From the NCBI GenBank assembly GCA_043758025.1, contig JAYVOH010000332.1:1-7524 (forward strand): 7,524 bases of DNA, written 5' to 3'. This document shows positions 1 through 5,589 of this stretch, piece after piece. How positions within the stretch are numbered: position 1 is the stretch's first letter; each line of letters opens with the position of its first letter. The position numbers and the translations under genes are program-made. Source of the stretch: VFKE01 sp043758025 (GTDB lineage Bacteria > Verrucomicrobiota > Verrucomicrobiia > Verrucomicrobiales > Verrucomicrobiaceae). The notes beneath the pieces are model-generated. The model was given only the letters and a program-made list of their open reading frames with translations. It was not told the DNA's origin and ran no database searches.

Positions 1-517
1 AAGTGTTCCACGCGATGTATTCGCGCTGATAGGTCGGCTTGAGCGAATCGAAGAAGGCCGAGGCCGCGCGATACTTTTTCAGCGCCTCAATTAAATGCGG
101 AGGCATCGGCAGCGGCTCTCGCTTGGTCTTTGGCGGCTTCGGCAAAGCAGGCTGCGCATCTAGCTTCACCGCCTCGTGCAACAGCGCGCGGAAGGCAGCG
201 CGGTCGAGTTCATCGAGCGACTTAAGCTTGATGTCGCGGATGGAGACATTTTCGATCCCGCTGTTGAAAAGCTTCTTCGCATCGTGCAGCTCCGCACCTC
301 GGAAGAACATGATCTCCGCCTCCTTAACGTAGGCACCGAGCGCGACGACGTTCTTGCGCCCGGAAAACGTGAGCATGTTGGTCTTGATCGACTCTTTCAA
401 ATCTGGCTCCCAACGGAAAATTATCTCACGCAGTTCTTCTACGATAGGTTTCGAGAACGGCGGACAGCTTGCGATCCATTTGGCTGGGTCTTTTGTGCGT
501 GAAGGGCGGCAGTCCAT
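1..517 (-). CDS. DUF1801 / YdeI-OmpD-associated family protein (C-terminus beyond left edge)
   Basis: An open frame runs from an ATG at 517-515 to the left edge (172 codons, no stop), so the gene is partial. It begins MDCRPSRTKDPAKWIASCPP. Residues about 20-115 look like a DUF1801 (YdhG-like) domain: a KPIVEELREII helix, then a strand-rich part with TFSGRKNVVALGAYV and EIMFFRGAEL. After a proline-rich linker near residue 130 (LPKPPKTKREPLPMPP) comes the start of an OmdA/YdeI-type helical domain with FFDSLKPTYQREYIAW, the usual signature of that family. The biochemical role is not established; family members have been linked to bacteriocin or peptide resistance and iron-related stress. No Shine-Dalgarno is visible before the ATG, only the A-rich ACAATACTAAA. 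The gene lies 63 nt downstream of alaS on the same strand, separated by a REP pair. The family call is from motif recognition, not a search. Confidence 0.8.
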   Translation of the reverse strand, partial: MDCRPSRTKDPAKWIASCPPFSKPIVEELREIIFRWEPDLKESIKTNMLTFSGRKNVVALGAYVKEAEIMFFRGAELHDAKKLFNSGIENVSIRDIKLKSLDELDRAAFRALLHEAVKLDAQPALPKPPKTKREPLPMPPHLIEALKKYRAASAFFDSLKPTYQREYIAWNT

Positions 518-525
518 TTTAGTAT

Positions 526-585
526 TGTAGTTCCGCCTTCATGCGGAATTCATATCGAAAATTTCCAGCTAAAGCCGGAACTACA
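526..585. repeat. Inverted pair of 23-nt REP-like palindromes (GTAG type)
   Basis: Two related 23-nt units face each other across a 14-nt spacer. The plus-strand unit is 526-548 and the minus-strand unit is 585-563. Both begin TGTAGTTCCG and end GGAA. Each carries a GTAG tetranucleotide followed by a short palindrome: stem TTCCGC/GCGGAA with a 6-nt loop in the first, and TTCCGGC/GCTGGAA with a TTTA loop (one wobble or mismatch) in the second. GTAG plus an imperfect palindrome is the known layout of RAYT-linked REP sequences, and an inverted pair is the BIME arrangement. The two units can also pair with each other. The minus-strand unit contains the alaS stop codon. The pair may act as an attenuator or mRNA-end stabiliser between alaS and the downstream gene; that role is inferred. 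Confidence 0.75.
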
Positions 586-3500
586 TTACCAACTTCCGCG
601 CCTCAGTGAGTGCGGCGTCCACCTTGCTCACATCCTTGCCGCCACCTCTCGCGAAGTCGGGCTTCCCGCCGCCTTTGCCACCGACGATTGGGGCGATGGT
701 TTGGATGATTTTGCCAGCTTGGACTTTGGCTTGGTGATCTTTGGCGACACTGGCGATCAAAGCGACGTTGCCGCCGCCGGTGGTGGCGAGAACGACGATA
801 CCGTTGAATGTGCCTTTCAAGGCGTCGCTCACAGCCACGGCGTAGTCGGCATCGACATCGCCGAGGTTGACGATGATGGCGTTGTTGCTCGCGATGGAGA
901 GGAGTTCCTTGGCTCGTCCAGATGCTTCGCGTTGTTGTGCGGCTTTGAGGTTTTTCTCGAGTTCCTTCTGCTGGGTCAGCAAGGCGTCGAGTTTCTTCTC
1001 GATGTCATGCGCGCCTTGAGCGCTGACCTTGCCGCAGAGTTGCTTGATGAGATCAGCGTCAGCGCGAGCGGCGTTGTAGGCCTCGAGGCCGGCGATGGCT
1101 TCGATACGGCGGACGGCGGCGGCGACGGCGCTTTCGCCGACGATGCGAAAGAGGCCGATCTCGCCCGTGCCGCGTGTGTGCGTGCCGCCGCAGAGTTCCA
1201 TGCTCCAGCCGTCGAGCTTGTGACGCTGACCACCGATCTGCACGACGCGGACGAGGTCGCCATACTTCTCGCCGAAGAGGGCCATGATGCCGTTGTTGGC
1301 CTTGGCTTCGACGTAGGGCACTTCGCTCCAGGACACGGGATCGTTGGCGACGATGCGCTCGTTCACGAGTCGCTCGATGTCGCTGAGTTGCTGGGCGGTG
1401 AGCGCGGCGCTGTTGAAGTCGAAGGTGAGCTTGTCCGGCGTGACACTGGAGCCTTTCTGCGTGGCGTCCTTGCTCACGACTTCATGCAACGCCCAGTGCA
1501 GGATGTGCGTGACGGTGTGGTGGCGCTCGATGGCGTGACGACGCGGTTTATCGACGACGAGGCGCACGGTGGCGTCGACGGCGGGTGTTTCTTCGCCTTC
1601 GAGGAAGTGCAGCCAGGTGTTGCCGACCTTGGTGGTGGCGCTGATGGGAAAGGTGTTGGCACCGAGGATCAACTGACCCGCATCGCCGACCTGTCCGCCC
1701 ATCTCGGCGTAGCAAGTGGAGACATCGAGCACGACGGCGTTCTTGTCCTTCATCGAGACGACTTCCAAAACGCGCACGTCGGCTTCGAGCGTGTCGTAAC
1801 CGATGAACTTGGTCGGCGCCTTGGTTTCGATCTCGCTGACGGAGACGACTTGCTTGTTCTTCTTGCCAGCTTCGCGGGCGCGCTGCTTCTGCTTTTCCAT
1901 TAGTTCTTCAAACCCCTCGACATCAACCTCCAGGTCACGCTCGCGTGCCATGAGTTCGGTGAGGTCGAGCGGGAAGCCTTGTTCATCATACAAGCGAAAC
2001 GCAAACGCACCGGAAATCACACCAGCCACCGTTCCCGTAACAGACGAGTCTTGGGGAGCACACGCGCCCTCGCGTGTTTGGAGCGGGCGCCCCGCCCGCG
2101 ACTGAGCGTCTCCTGACTCCTCCACACCCGACAACTTCTCAGGAGTCCAAACCCATGCATACTTCGTGCTCCCATCCGGGCCCTCCAATCCATCGCGACA
2201 AGGGTTCTCCACGATGTAAAAGAACTTCTCTTCCAAATCAGAATCACTTCGGATCATGCGGTCGTGATACTCCTTGTCCCACACCGTCTCACCCTTCACT
2301 CCACGCGCCTTGTTGATCTTATGGGCGCTGACGGACTTCACCGTTTGCATGATTTCAGATAACGAATAAAACACCGCGTCATCAGCGGCATCACGTTCCT
2401 TCACCGTCGGCTCGATGAGCATGTGAACGTGATCGGGCATGACCACGGCGGCGTAAAGAGTGAACGTTTTTGTGTGGTCGTGAAGGATCGTTTCAACGAC
2501 GATGTCGCGCTCAGTCGGGGCGAGTTCTCTGCGCGCGACCGTGCTGAAGGTGATGAAATACTTCGCCCAAGGGCGCTCGAAGTGCGGGAGGTTTCGACGG
2601 TGGTAGGTGGCGGTGAACTGCGTGGTCTTCGGTGTGGCGAGAGTCGTGGCACGGTCAGTCGCGGGCGCGGCGCCCGCTCCGGACACGCGAGGGCGCGTGT
2701 GCTCCCCTGTCAATCGTGTGGCTTCGTCTTCGAATAACGCGATGCCCTTGTCGAGGGTGCGGTTGAATGATTCTTCTTCGACTTTGAGCACGCTCTTCAC
2801 TTGGTCTTTGCGAGTGCGCAGTTCAGGGAACACATCGCCCATGTGCTGGGCTAGGACATCGACCAGCTTGTAGAAGAACGGTTCTTTGAACTCGAGCGTG
2901 CGGCCATACTTCACGGCGCGGCGGAGGATGCGGCGGAGGGTGTAGTTGCGGTCGGAGTTGCCGGGCTGGATGCCGTCGGCGATGGCGAAGCTGAGCGTGC
3001 GCAGGTGGTCGGCGATGACGCGGAAGGCGACGTCGATTTTCTCCTGCTCGGTGATGGGCACGACGTGGCCTTGGGCGTTGGCTTTGGGCAGCGTGCTCTG
3101 GTAGGTCTTGCCGCACATTTTCGTCAGTTCGTCGAAGATGGGTTTGAAGACATCCGTGTCGTAGTTGCTGATCTTGGCGTTCTCGAAGTCGGTGAAGTTC
3201 TTCGTGCCCTGGATGATCGACACGACGCGCTCGAAGCCCATGCCGGTATCGACGTGCTGTGCGGGCAGCGGGACGAAGGTGCCGTCGGGGTTGGCGTTGT
3301 ATTGGATGAAGACGTTGTTCCAAATCTCGATGCAACTCGCGTCGCTGCCGTTGACGAGCTTGGCTCCGGCGCGCTGGCGGTCTTCGTCGAGGTTCGGGGC
3401 GCCAGGGGTGAGGTCGATGTGGATCTCGGTGCAGGGGCCGCAGGGGCCGGTGTCGCCCATCATCCAGAAGTTGTCCTTCTTGTTGCCGTTGACGATGTGG

Positions 3501-4021
3501 ATGTCGGGATCGAGGCCGATGCTGCGGAACTTCTCGGCCCAAACATCGAAGGCTTCCTGGTCGCGGTCGGCGGGGTCGCCAGCGCCAGGTTGATAGATGG
3601 TGGCGAAGACGCGGGTGCCGGGGAACTTCCAGCGTTCGATGATGAGTTCCCACGCCCAGGAGATGGCTTCCTTCTTGAAGTAGTCGCCGAAGCTCCAGTT
3701 CCCCAGCATCTCGAAGAGCGTGTGGTGATAGGTGTCGAGGCCCACGTCTTCGAGGTCGTTGTGCTTGCCGCCCGCGCGGATGCACTTCTGCGTGTCCGCC
3801 GCGCGGGTGGGCAGGCCTTTGTGCAGCACGCCGGGCCATGAATCGACATCCGCGCTGCGCTCGCCGAGGAAGATGGGCACGAACTGGTTCATGCCTGCAT
3901 TGGTGAAGATGCGCGCGCCATCGCGGCTGGTGTAGCCGACGTTGTCACTGGGGACGATGGTGTGGTCCTTCGATTTGAAGAAATCGAGGAAGGATTGGCG
4001 GATCTGGGCGCTGGTCATCAT
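581..4021 (-). CDS. alaS: Alanyl-tRNA synthetase carrying an in-frame RAYT transposase insertion
   Basis: Cytosolic class II enzyme that charges tRNA-Ala and hydrolyses mischarged Ser/Gly-tRNA-Ala. The aminoacylation domain shows KCIRAGGKHNDLEDVG (79-94), motif 2 around TLFEMLGNWSFGDYF (101-115), GDTGPCGPCTEIH (189-201), DTGMGFERV (258-266) and motif 3 NYTLRRILRRAV (359-370). After the insert come AFRLYDEQGFPLDLT (674-688), the editing-domain zinc ligands HTVTH (H835, H839) and CGGTH (C944, H948), GIMALFGEKYGD (911-922), a C-terminal coiled coil (about 1005-1045) and the C-Ala glycine motif GGKGGGKPDFARGGG (1114-1128). Total length is 1146 aa; without residues about 440-663 it would be about 922, normal for the family. 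The insert lies in the loop between the helix ending EATRLTG and AFRLYD. Two adjacent ATGs (4021, 4018) are possible starts and neither has a clear Shine-Dalgarno. The TAG stop lies inside a REP unit. The product call is firm; whether the enlarged protein is active is unknown. Confidence 0.96.
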   Translation of the reverse strand: MMTSAQIRQSFLDFFKSKDHTIVPSDNVGYTSRDGARIFTNAGMNQFVPIFLGERSADVDSWPGVLHKGLPTRAADTQKCIRAGGKHNDLEDVGLDTYHHTLFEMLGNWSFGDYFKKEAISWAWELIIERWKFPGTRVFATIYQPGAGDPADRDQEAFDVWAEKFRSIGLDPDIHIVNGNKKDNFWMMGDTGPCGPCTEIHIDLTPGAPNLDEDRQRAGAKLVNGSDASCIEIWNNVFIQYNANPDGTFVPLPAQHVDTGMGFERVVSIIQGTKNFTDFENAKISNYDTDVFKPIFDELTKMCGKTYQSTLPKANAQGHVVPITEQEKIDVAFRVIADHLRTLSFAIADGIQPGNSDRNYTLRRILRRAVKYGRTLEFKEPFFYKLVDVLAQHMGDVFPELRTRKDQVKSVLKVEEESFNRTLDKGIALFEDEATRLTGEHTRPRVSGAGAAPATDRATTLATPKTTQFTATYHRRNLPHFERPWAKYFITFSTVARRELAPTERDIVVETILHDHTKTFTLYAAVVMPDHVHMLIEPTVKERDAADDAVFYSLSEIMQTVKSVSAHKINKARGVKGETVWDKEYHDRMIRSDSDLEEKFFYIVENPCRDGLEGPDGSTKYAWVWTPEKLSGVEESGDAQSRAGRPLQTREGACAPQDSSVTGTVAGVISGAFAFRLYDEQGFPLDLTELMARERDLEVDVEGFEELMEKQKQRAREAGKKNKQVVSVSEIETKAPTKFIGYDTLEADVRVLEVVSMKDKNAVVLDVSTCYAEMGGQVGDAGQLILGANTFPISATTKVGNTWLHFLEGEETPAVDATVRLVVDKPRRHAIERHHTVTHILHWALHEVVSKDATQKGSSVTPDKLTFDFNSAALTAQQLSDIERLVNERIVANDPVSWSEVPYVEAKANNGIMALFGEKYGDLVRVVQIGGQRHKLDGWSMELCGGTHTRGTGEIGLFRIVGESAVAAAVRRIEAIAGLEAYNAARADADLIKQLCGKVSAQGAHDIEKKLDALLTQQKELEKNLKAAQQREASGRAKELLSIASNNAIIVNLGDVDADYAVAVSDALKGTFNGIVVLATTGGGNVALIASVAKDHQAKVQAGKIIQTIAPIVGGKGGGKPDFARGGGKDVSKVDAALTEARKLVM
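2053..2109 (+). repeat. Right twin-hairpin REP of the alaS insertion
   Basis: Inverted copy of the 2651-2707 repeat. It starts GGGGAG at 2053 on the plus strand, with hairpin ACACGCG-CCCT-CGCGTGT at 2060-2077 and hairpin GCGGGCG-CCC-CGCCCGC at 2083-2099. The four differences from the left copy fall in the inter-hairpin spacer (two), the second loop (one) and outside the stems (one). Read on the alaS strand it encodes the linker SRAGRPLQTREGACAP. Confidence 0.88.
2132..2626 (-). other. REP-associated tyrosine transposase (Y1_Tnp, HUH) domain embedded in AlaRS
   Basis: Residues about 466-630 of the AlaRS reading frame form a complete-looking Y1 transposase domain, the single-strand DNA nuclease fold of IS200 and RAYT proteins. 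The first strand reads KYFITFSTVARREL (487-500). The HUH motif is MPDHVHMLIEP, with H531 (codon 2431-2429) and H533 (2425-2423). It is followed by the WDKEYHDRMIRS block (581-592) and the catalytic-tyrosine motif YIVENPCRDGL, with Y602 (codon 2218-2216). These are the residues expected to bind the metal and form the 5'-phosphotyrosine link, so the nuclease appears intact. No ATG, GTG or TTG lies between the left repeat and the first strand; the only candidate is GTG for V446 inside the repeat, with poor spacing. Expression would therefore be as part of AlaRS. The substrate is presumably the flanking hairpin repeats. The family is firm; activity is inferred. Confidence 0.92.
2651..2707 (-). repeat. 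Left twin-hairpin REP of the alaS insertion
   Basis: Read on the alaS strand, this starts GGGGAG and holds two perfect 7-bp hairpins: ACACGCG-CCCT-CGCGTGT (2700-2683) and GCGGGCG-CCG-CGCCCGC (2677-2661). Each hairpin is immediately preceded by GGAG or a GGA overlapping the stem. It matches the right copy at 53 of 57 positions in inverted orientation. In the alaS frame it encodes a linker beginning GEHTRPRVSGAGAAPATD. Confidence 0.88.
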
Positions 4022-4160
4022 GGGGTAAAATGGCGTTCAGGATGAACGGTTGTGGGATCGCAACCAAAGCGCAGTTCTAGACCTTGCTCAACGGCATTGT
4101 TCTTGCTTATGTAATAAGTCGCCATCAGATTAAAATGAATAACTAACCAACCAAATAAAT
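4022..4160. promoter_or_regulatory. Divergent intergenic region with putative promoters
   Basis: These 139 bp separate the starts of alaS (minus) and the DUF4282 gene (plus), so they should hold promoters for both. The region is more AT-rich than its flanks. On the plus strand TTGCTC (4084-4089), an 18-bp spacer and TATGTA (4108-4113) form a plausible sigma70-type pair. On the minus strand a TTGGTT, a 16-bp spacer and TAATCT lie near the plus-strand gene start. Neither is a strong consensus match. The last 20 nt before the plus-strand ATG are A/C-rich with repeated AACCAACC and no Shine-Dalgarno. No T-box, attenuator or other structured leader for alaS was recognised. Confidence 0.35.
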
Positions 4161-4502
4161 ATGGACTCATCAAATACATCCGCTCAAATTGCCAATGAAG
4201 TTAACAACGAGGCCAAGGGCTTCTTTGCATCGCTCACGGACTTCAGTTTCGAGAGCTTCGTTACCCCGAAGATCATCAAGCTGGTTTACTTCCTCATCCT
4301 CATTGGCGTGTCGTTCTCAGCCCTGGCATTCCTTGTCAGTTCGGCGATGACGAAGGGGGCCGTGGGTTTCATCATTGGCCTCATCGGTGCGCCGATCATC
4401 TTGATTCTGGGAGCCGTGATGGGCCGGGTCTATGTGGAGATCATTATGCTAGCCTTCAAGATATTGCAGACGCTCCAACGCATCGAGGCAAAACAGAAAT
4501 AA
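4161..4502 (+). CDS. DUF4282 domain-containing small membrane protein
   Basis: The product is 113 aa. A polar N-terminus (about residues 1-20) is followed by the DUF4282 signature GFFASLTDFSFESFVTPKII (20-39), a transmembrane segment at about 41-62, a short TKG turn, a second transmembrane segment at about 67-88 that continues into RVYVEIIMLAFKI, and a charged C-terminus. The two-helix hairpin and the DFSFxxFVTPKII block are typical of the family, whose function is unknown. The product should sit in the cytoplasmic membrane. It is first in a tight plus-strand cluster, 18 bp from the next gene, which encodes another small membrane protein. The start is the first ATG after a long AT-rich leader; no Shine-Dalgarno precedes it. 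The family call rests on motif recognition. Confidence 0.85.
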   Translation: MDSSNTSAQIANEVNNEAKGFFASLTDFSFESFVTPKIIKLVYFLILIGVSFSALAFLVSSAMTKGAVGFIIGLIGAPIILILGAVMGRVYVEIIMLAFKILQTLQRIEAKQK

Positions 4503-4520
4503 CCAACAAACAAAAAAACC

Positions 4521-4931
4521 ATGAACACACCGGAAGATCAATCTAACCAGAGCGCCGCTTCCATAACTCCAGCGGAGACAAGCGGCGGCGTCATGAGCAA
4601 GAACGAGCAAAACATGGGAATGCTGTGCCATTTACTGGCACTTTCGGGATTCCTCGTTCCCTTTGGCAATCTCATCGGGCCGCTTGTCATCTGGCTGGTG
4701 AAGCGGCAGGAAATGCCCTTTGTCGAGAGCCAAGGTAAGGAGTCGCTGAATTTTCAGATCACAATCTCCATTGCTGTCATCGTAGGAATCATTCTGTGCT
4801 TCGTTATTATCGGATTCCTGCTGCTGCCAGTGGTAGGGATCTTCGCTCTCGTCTGCGTGATTCTCGCTTCCATTGAGACTGCCAACGGCAAGCCTTATCG
4901 CTATCCGTTCTGCATCCGTCTCATCAAATAA
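4521..4931 (+). CDS. DUF4870 (Tic20-like) membrane protein
   Basis: The product is 136 aa. Residues 1-30 are polar and low in complexity; the membrane domain follows. The family signature is clear: MLCHLLALSGFLVPFGNLIG (34-53), then PLVIWLVKRQEMPFVESQGK (54-73) and ESLNFQITISI. Three membrane spans are likely, at about 33-60 (possibly kinked), 78-98 and 101-119, and the protein ends in the common YPFCIRLIK tail. DUF4870 proteins are widespread in bacteria, related to Tic20-like proteins, and without an assigned function. An internal ATG at codon 25 (MSKNEQN) is an alternative start that would remove the non-conserved N-terminus. The leader before the first ATG is AACCAACAAACAAAAAAACC, with no Shine-Dalgarno. 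The 18-bp and 14-bp gaps to its neighbours suggest co-transcription. Confidence 0.88.
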   Translation: MNTPEDQSNQSAASITPAETSGGVMSKNEQNMGMLCHLLALSGFLVPFGNLIGPLVIWLVKRQEMPFVESQGKESLNFQITISIAVIVGIILCFVIIGFLLLPVVGIFALVCVILASIETANGKPYRYPFCIRLIK

Positions 4932-4945
4932 CAAGCTCAGGGCCG

Positions 4946-5569
4946 ATGAAACTGGCAAGCATCCTCGCTTCCGTCGTCATCTCCACCGCCCACGCCAGCA
5001 GCCCGGCCATCATCTTTGATGGCCAGACGCTTAGTGGCTGGGAGGGGGACATGACTTTATGGCAGGTGAAGGACGGGGCCATCACGGCCGGATCGCCGGA
5101 CAAGAAGCAAGAGCGCAATGAATTCCTCAGCACAAAGGACAGCTACGGCGATTTTGAATTGCATTTGAAATTCAAACTCGAAGGCGACGCAAAAACCGGC
5201 TTCGTCAATAGCGGCGTGCAGTTCCGCAGCGAGCGTCATCCCGACGGCCATGAAATGATCGGCTATCAGGCTGACATCGGCGATCCAAAATACTGGGGCG
5301 CGCTCTACGACGAGTCACGCCGCAAGAAGGTGCTGGCCGAGCCGGACATGACCAAGGTGGAGCCGGTGCTGAAGCGCAATGACTGGAATGAACTAACAAT
5401 CATCTGCCGTGGGGCGAATATCAAAATCATCCTCAATGGCGTGACCACCGTGGACTACACGGAAACCGACAAAAACATTCCGCTTACCGGCAAGATCGGC
5501 CTGCAAATTCACGGCGGTGCGAACACCACGGTGTCCTTCAAGGACATCATGATCGCCACCTTCAAGTAG
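4946..5569 (+). CDS. Exported DUF1080 family protein (3-keto-disaccharide hydrolase-like)
   Basis: The product is 207 aa. It starts with a signal peptide, MKLASILASVVISTAHA, with a likely signal peptidase I site after A17, so it should be periplasmic or secreted. The mature part is a single DUF1080 domain with a concanavalin-like jelly-roll fold: IIFDGQTLSGWEG near the N-terminus, W-x-VKDGAI, LSTKDSYGDFELHLKFKL (61-78), NSGVQFRSE, GYQADIGDP, a GALYDESRR block, NDWNELTIICRG and GKIGLQIHGG near the end. Members act on or bind oxidised disaccharides and glycosides, and are greatly expanded in Verrucomicrobiota and Planctomycetota. The substrate cannot be read here. It follows the DUF4870 gene by 14 bp and probably shares its transcript; a weak CAGGG lies about 6 nt before the ATG. 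It converges on the metalloprotease gene with 20 bp between stop codons and no clear terminator hairpin. Confidence 0.88.
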   Translation: MKLASILASVVISTAHASSPAIIFDGQTLSGWEGDMTLWQVKDGAITAGSPDKKQERNEFLSTKDSYGDFELHLKFKLEGDAKTGFVNSGVQFRSERHPDGHEMIGYQADIGDPKYWGALYDESRRKKVLAEPDMTKVEPVLKRNDWNELTIICRGANIKIILNGVTTVDYTETDKNIPLTGKIGLQIHGGANTTVSFKDIMIATFK

Positions 5570-5589
5570 CTACAGTCAGAGCTTGGAGA

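Larger units (their letters stand above)
2053..2707 (-). mobile_element. REP-RAYT element inserted in frame within alaS
   Basis: A 655-bp segment begins and ends with the same 57-nt twin-hairpin repeat in inverted orientation and encloses a Y1 transposase reading frame in the orientation of alaS. The inverted similarity runs past the 57 nt, to a shared GACTC at 2641-2645 (as its complement) and 2115-2119 and then a CACACC. The alaS frame is open through the whole element. Base composition differs visibly from the surrounding gene: 28 of 60 G+C at 2341-2400 inside the element, against 45 of 60 at 1081-1140 in alaS. A single RAYT gene flanked by inverted REPs is the organisation called a REPtron. 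No target-site duplication is apparent, as expected for the IS200/RAYT class. The right boundary is uncertain, because about 20 nt between the repeat end and the alaS-like VTGTVAG codons could be element or host. Confidence 0.88.

Noticed and set aside
39..502. Plus-strand open frames at 39-332 and 176-502
   Set aside because: They are antisense to the partial DUF1801/YdeI-like gene, which has recognisable domain motifs on the minus strand.
701..1903. 400-codon plus-strand open frame opposite alaS
   Set aside because: It is antisense to well-conserved AlaRS sequence and its translation is low-complexity and V/D/G/E-rich, as expected from a GC-rich shadow frame.
2033..2707. Intein within AlaRS
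   Set aside because: The insert lacks the N-terminal Cys/Ser splice block and the C-terminal His-Asn plus Cys/Ser/Thr junction, and its nuclease is a Y1 HUH domain rather than a LAGLIDADG or HNH homing endonuclease.
2053..2707. Group I/II intron or IStron in alaS
   Set aside because: The reading frame is open throughout and no intron core structure is apparent; the structured parts are only the terminal hairpins.
3005..3841. 278-codon plus-strand and 338-codon minus-strand open frames over the alaS catalytic region
   Set aside because: Both overlap the AlaRS catalytic motifs in other frames; compositions (V/D/G or R/H/P biased) are typical of shadows.
5570..5589. Bidirectional terminator between the convergent DUF1080 and metalloprotease genes
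   Set aside because: The 20-bp gap shows only a short GTAGCTAC palindrome at the stop codon and no stable hairpin followed by a T-run.
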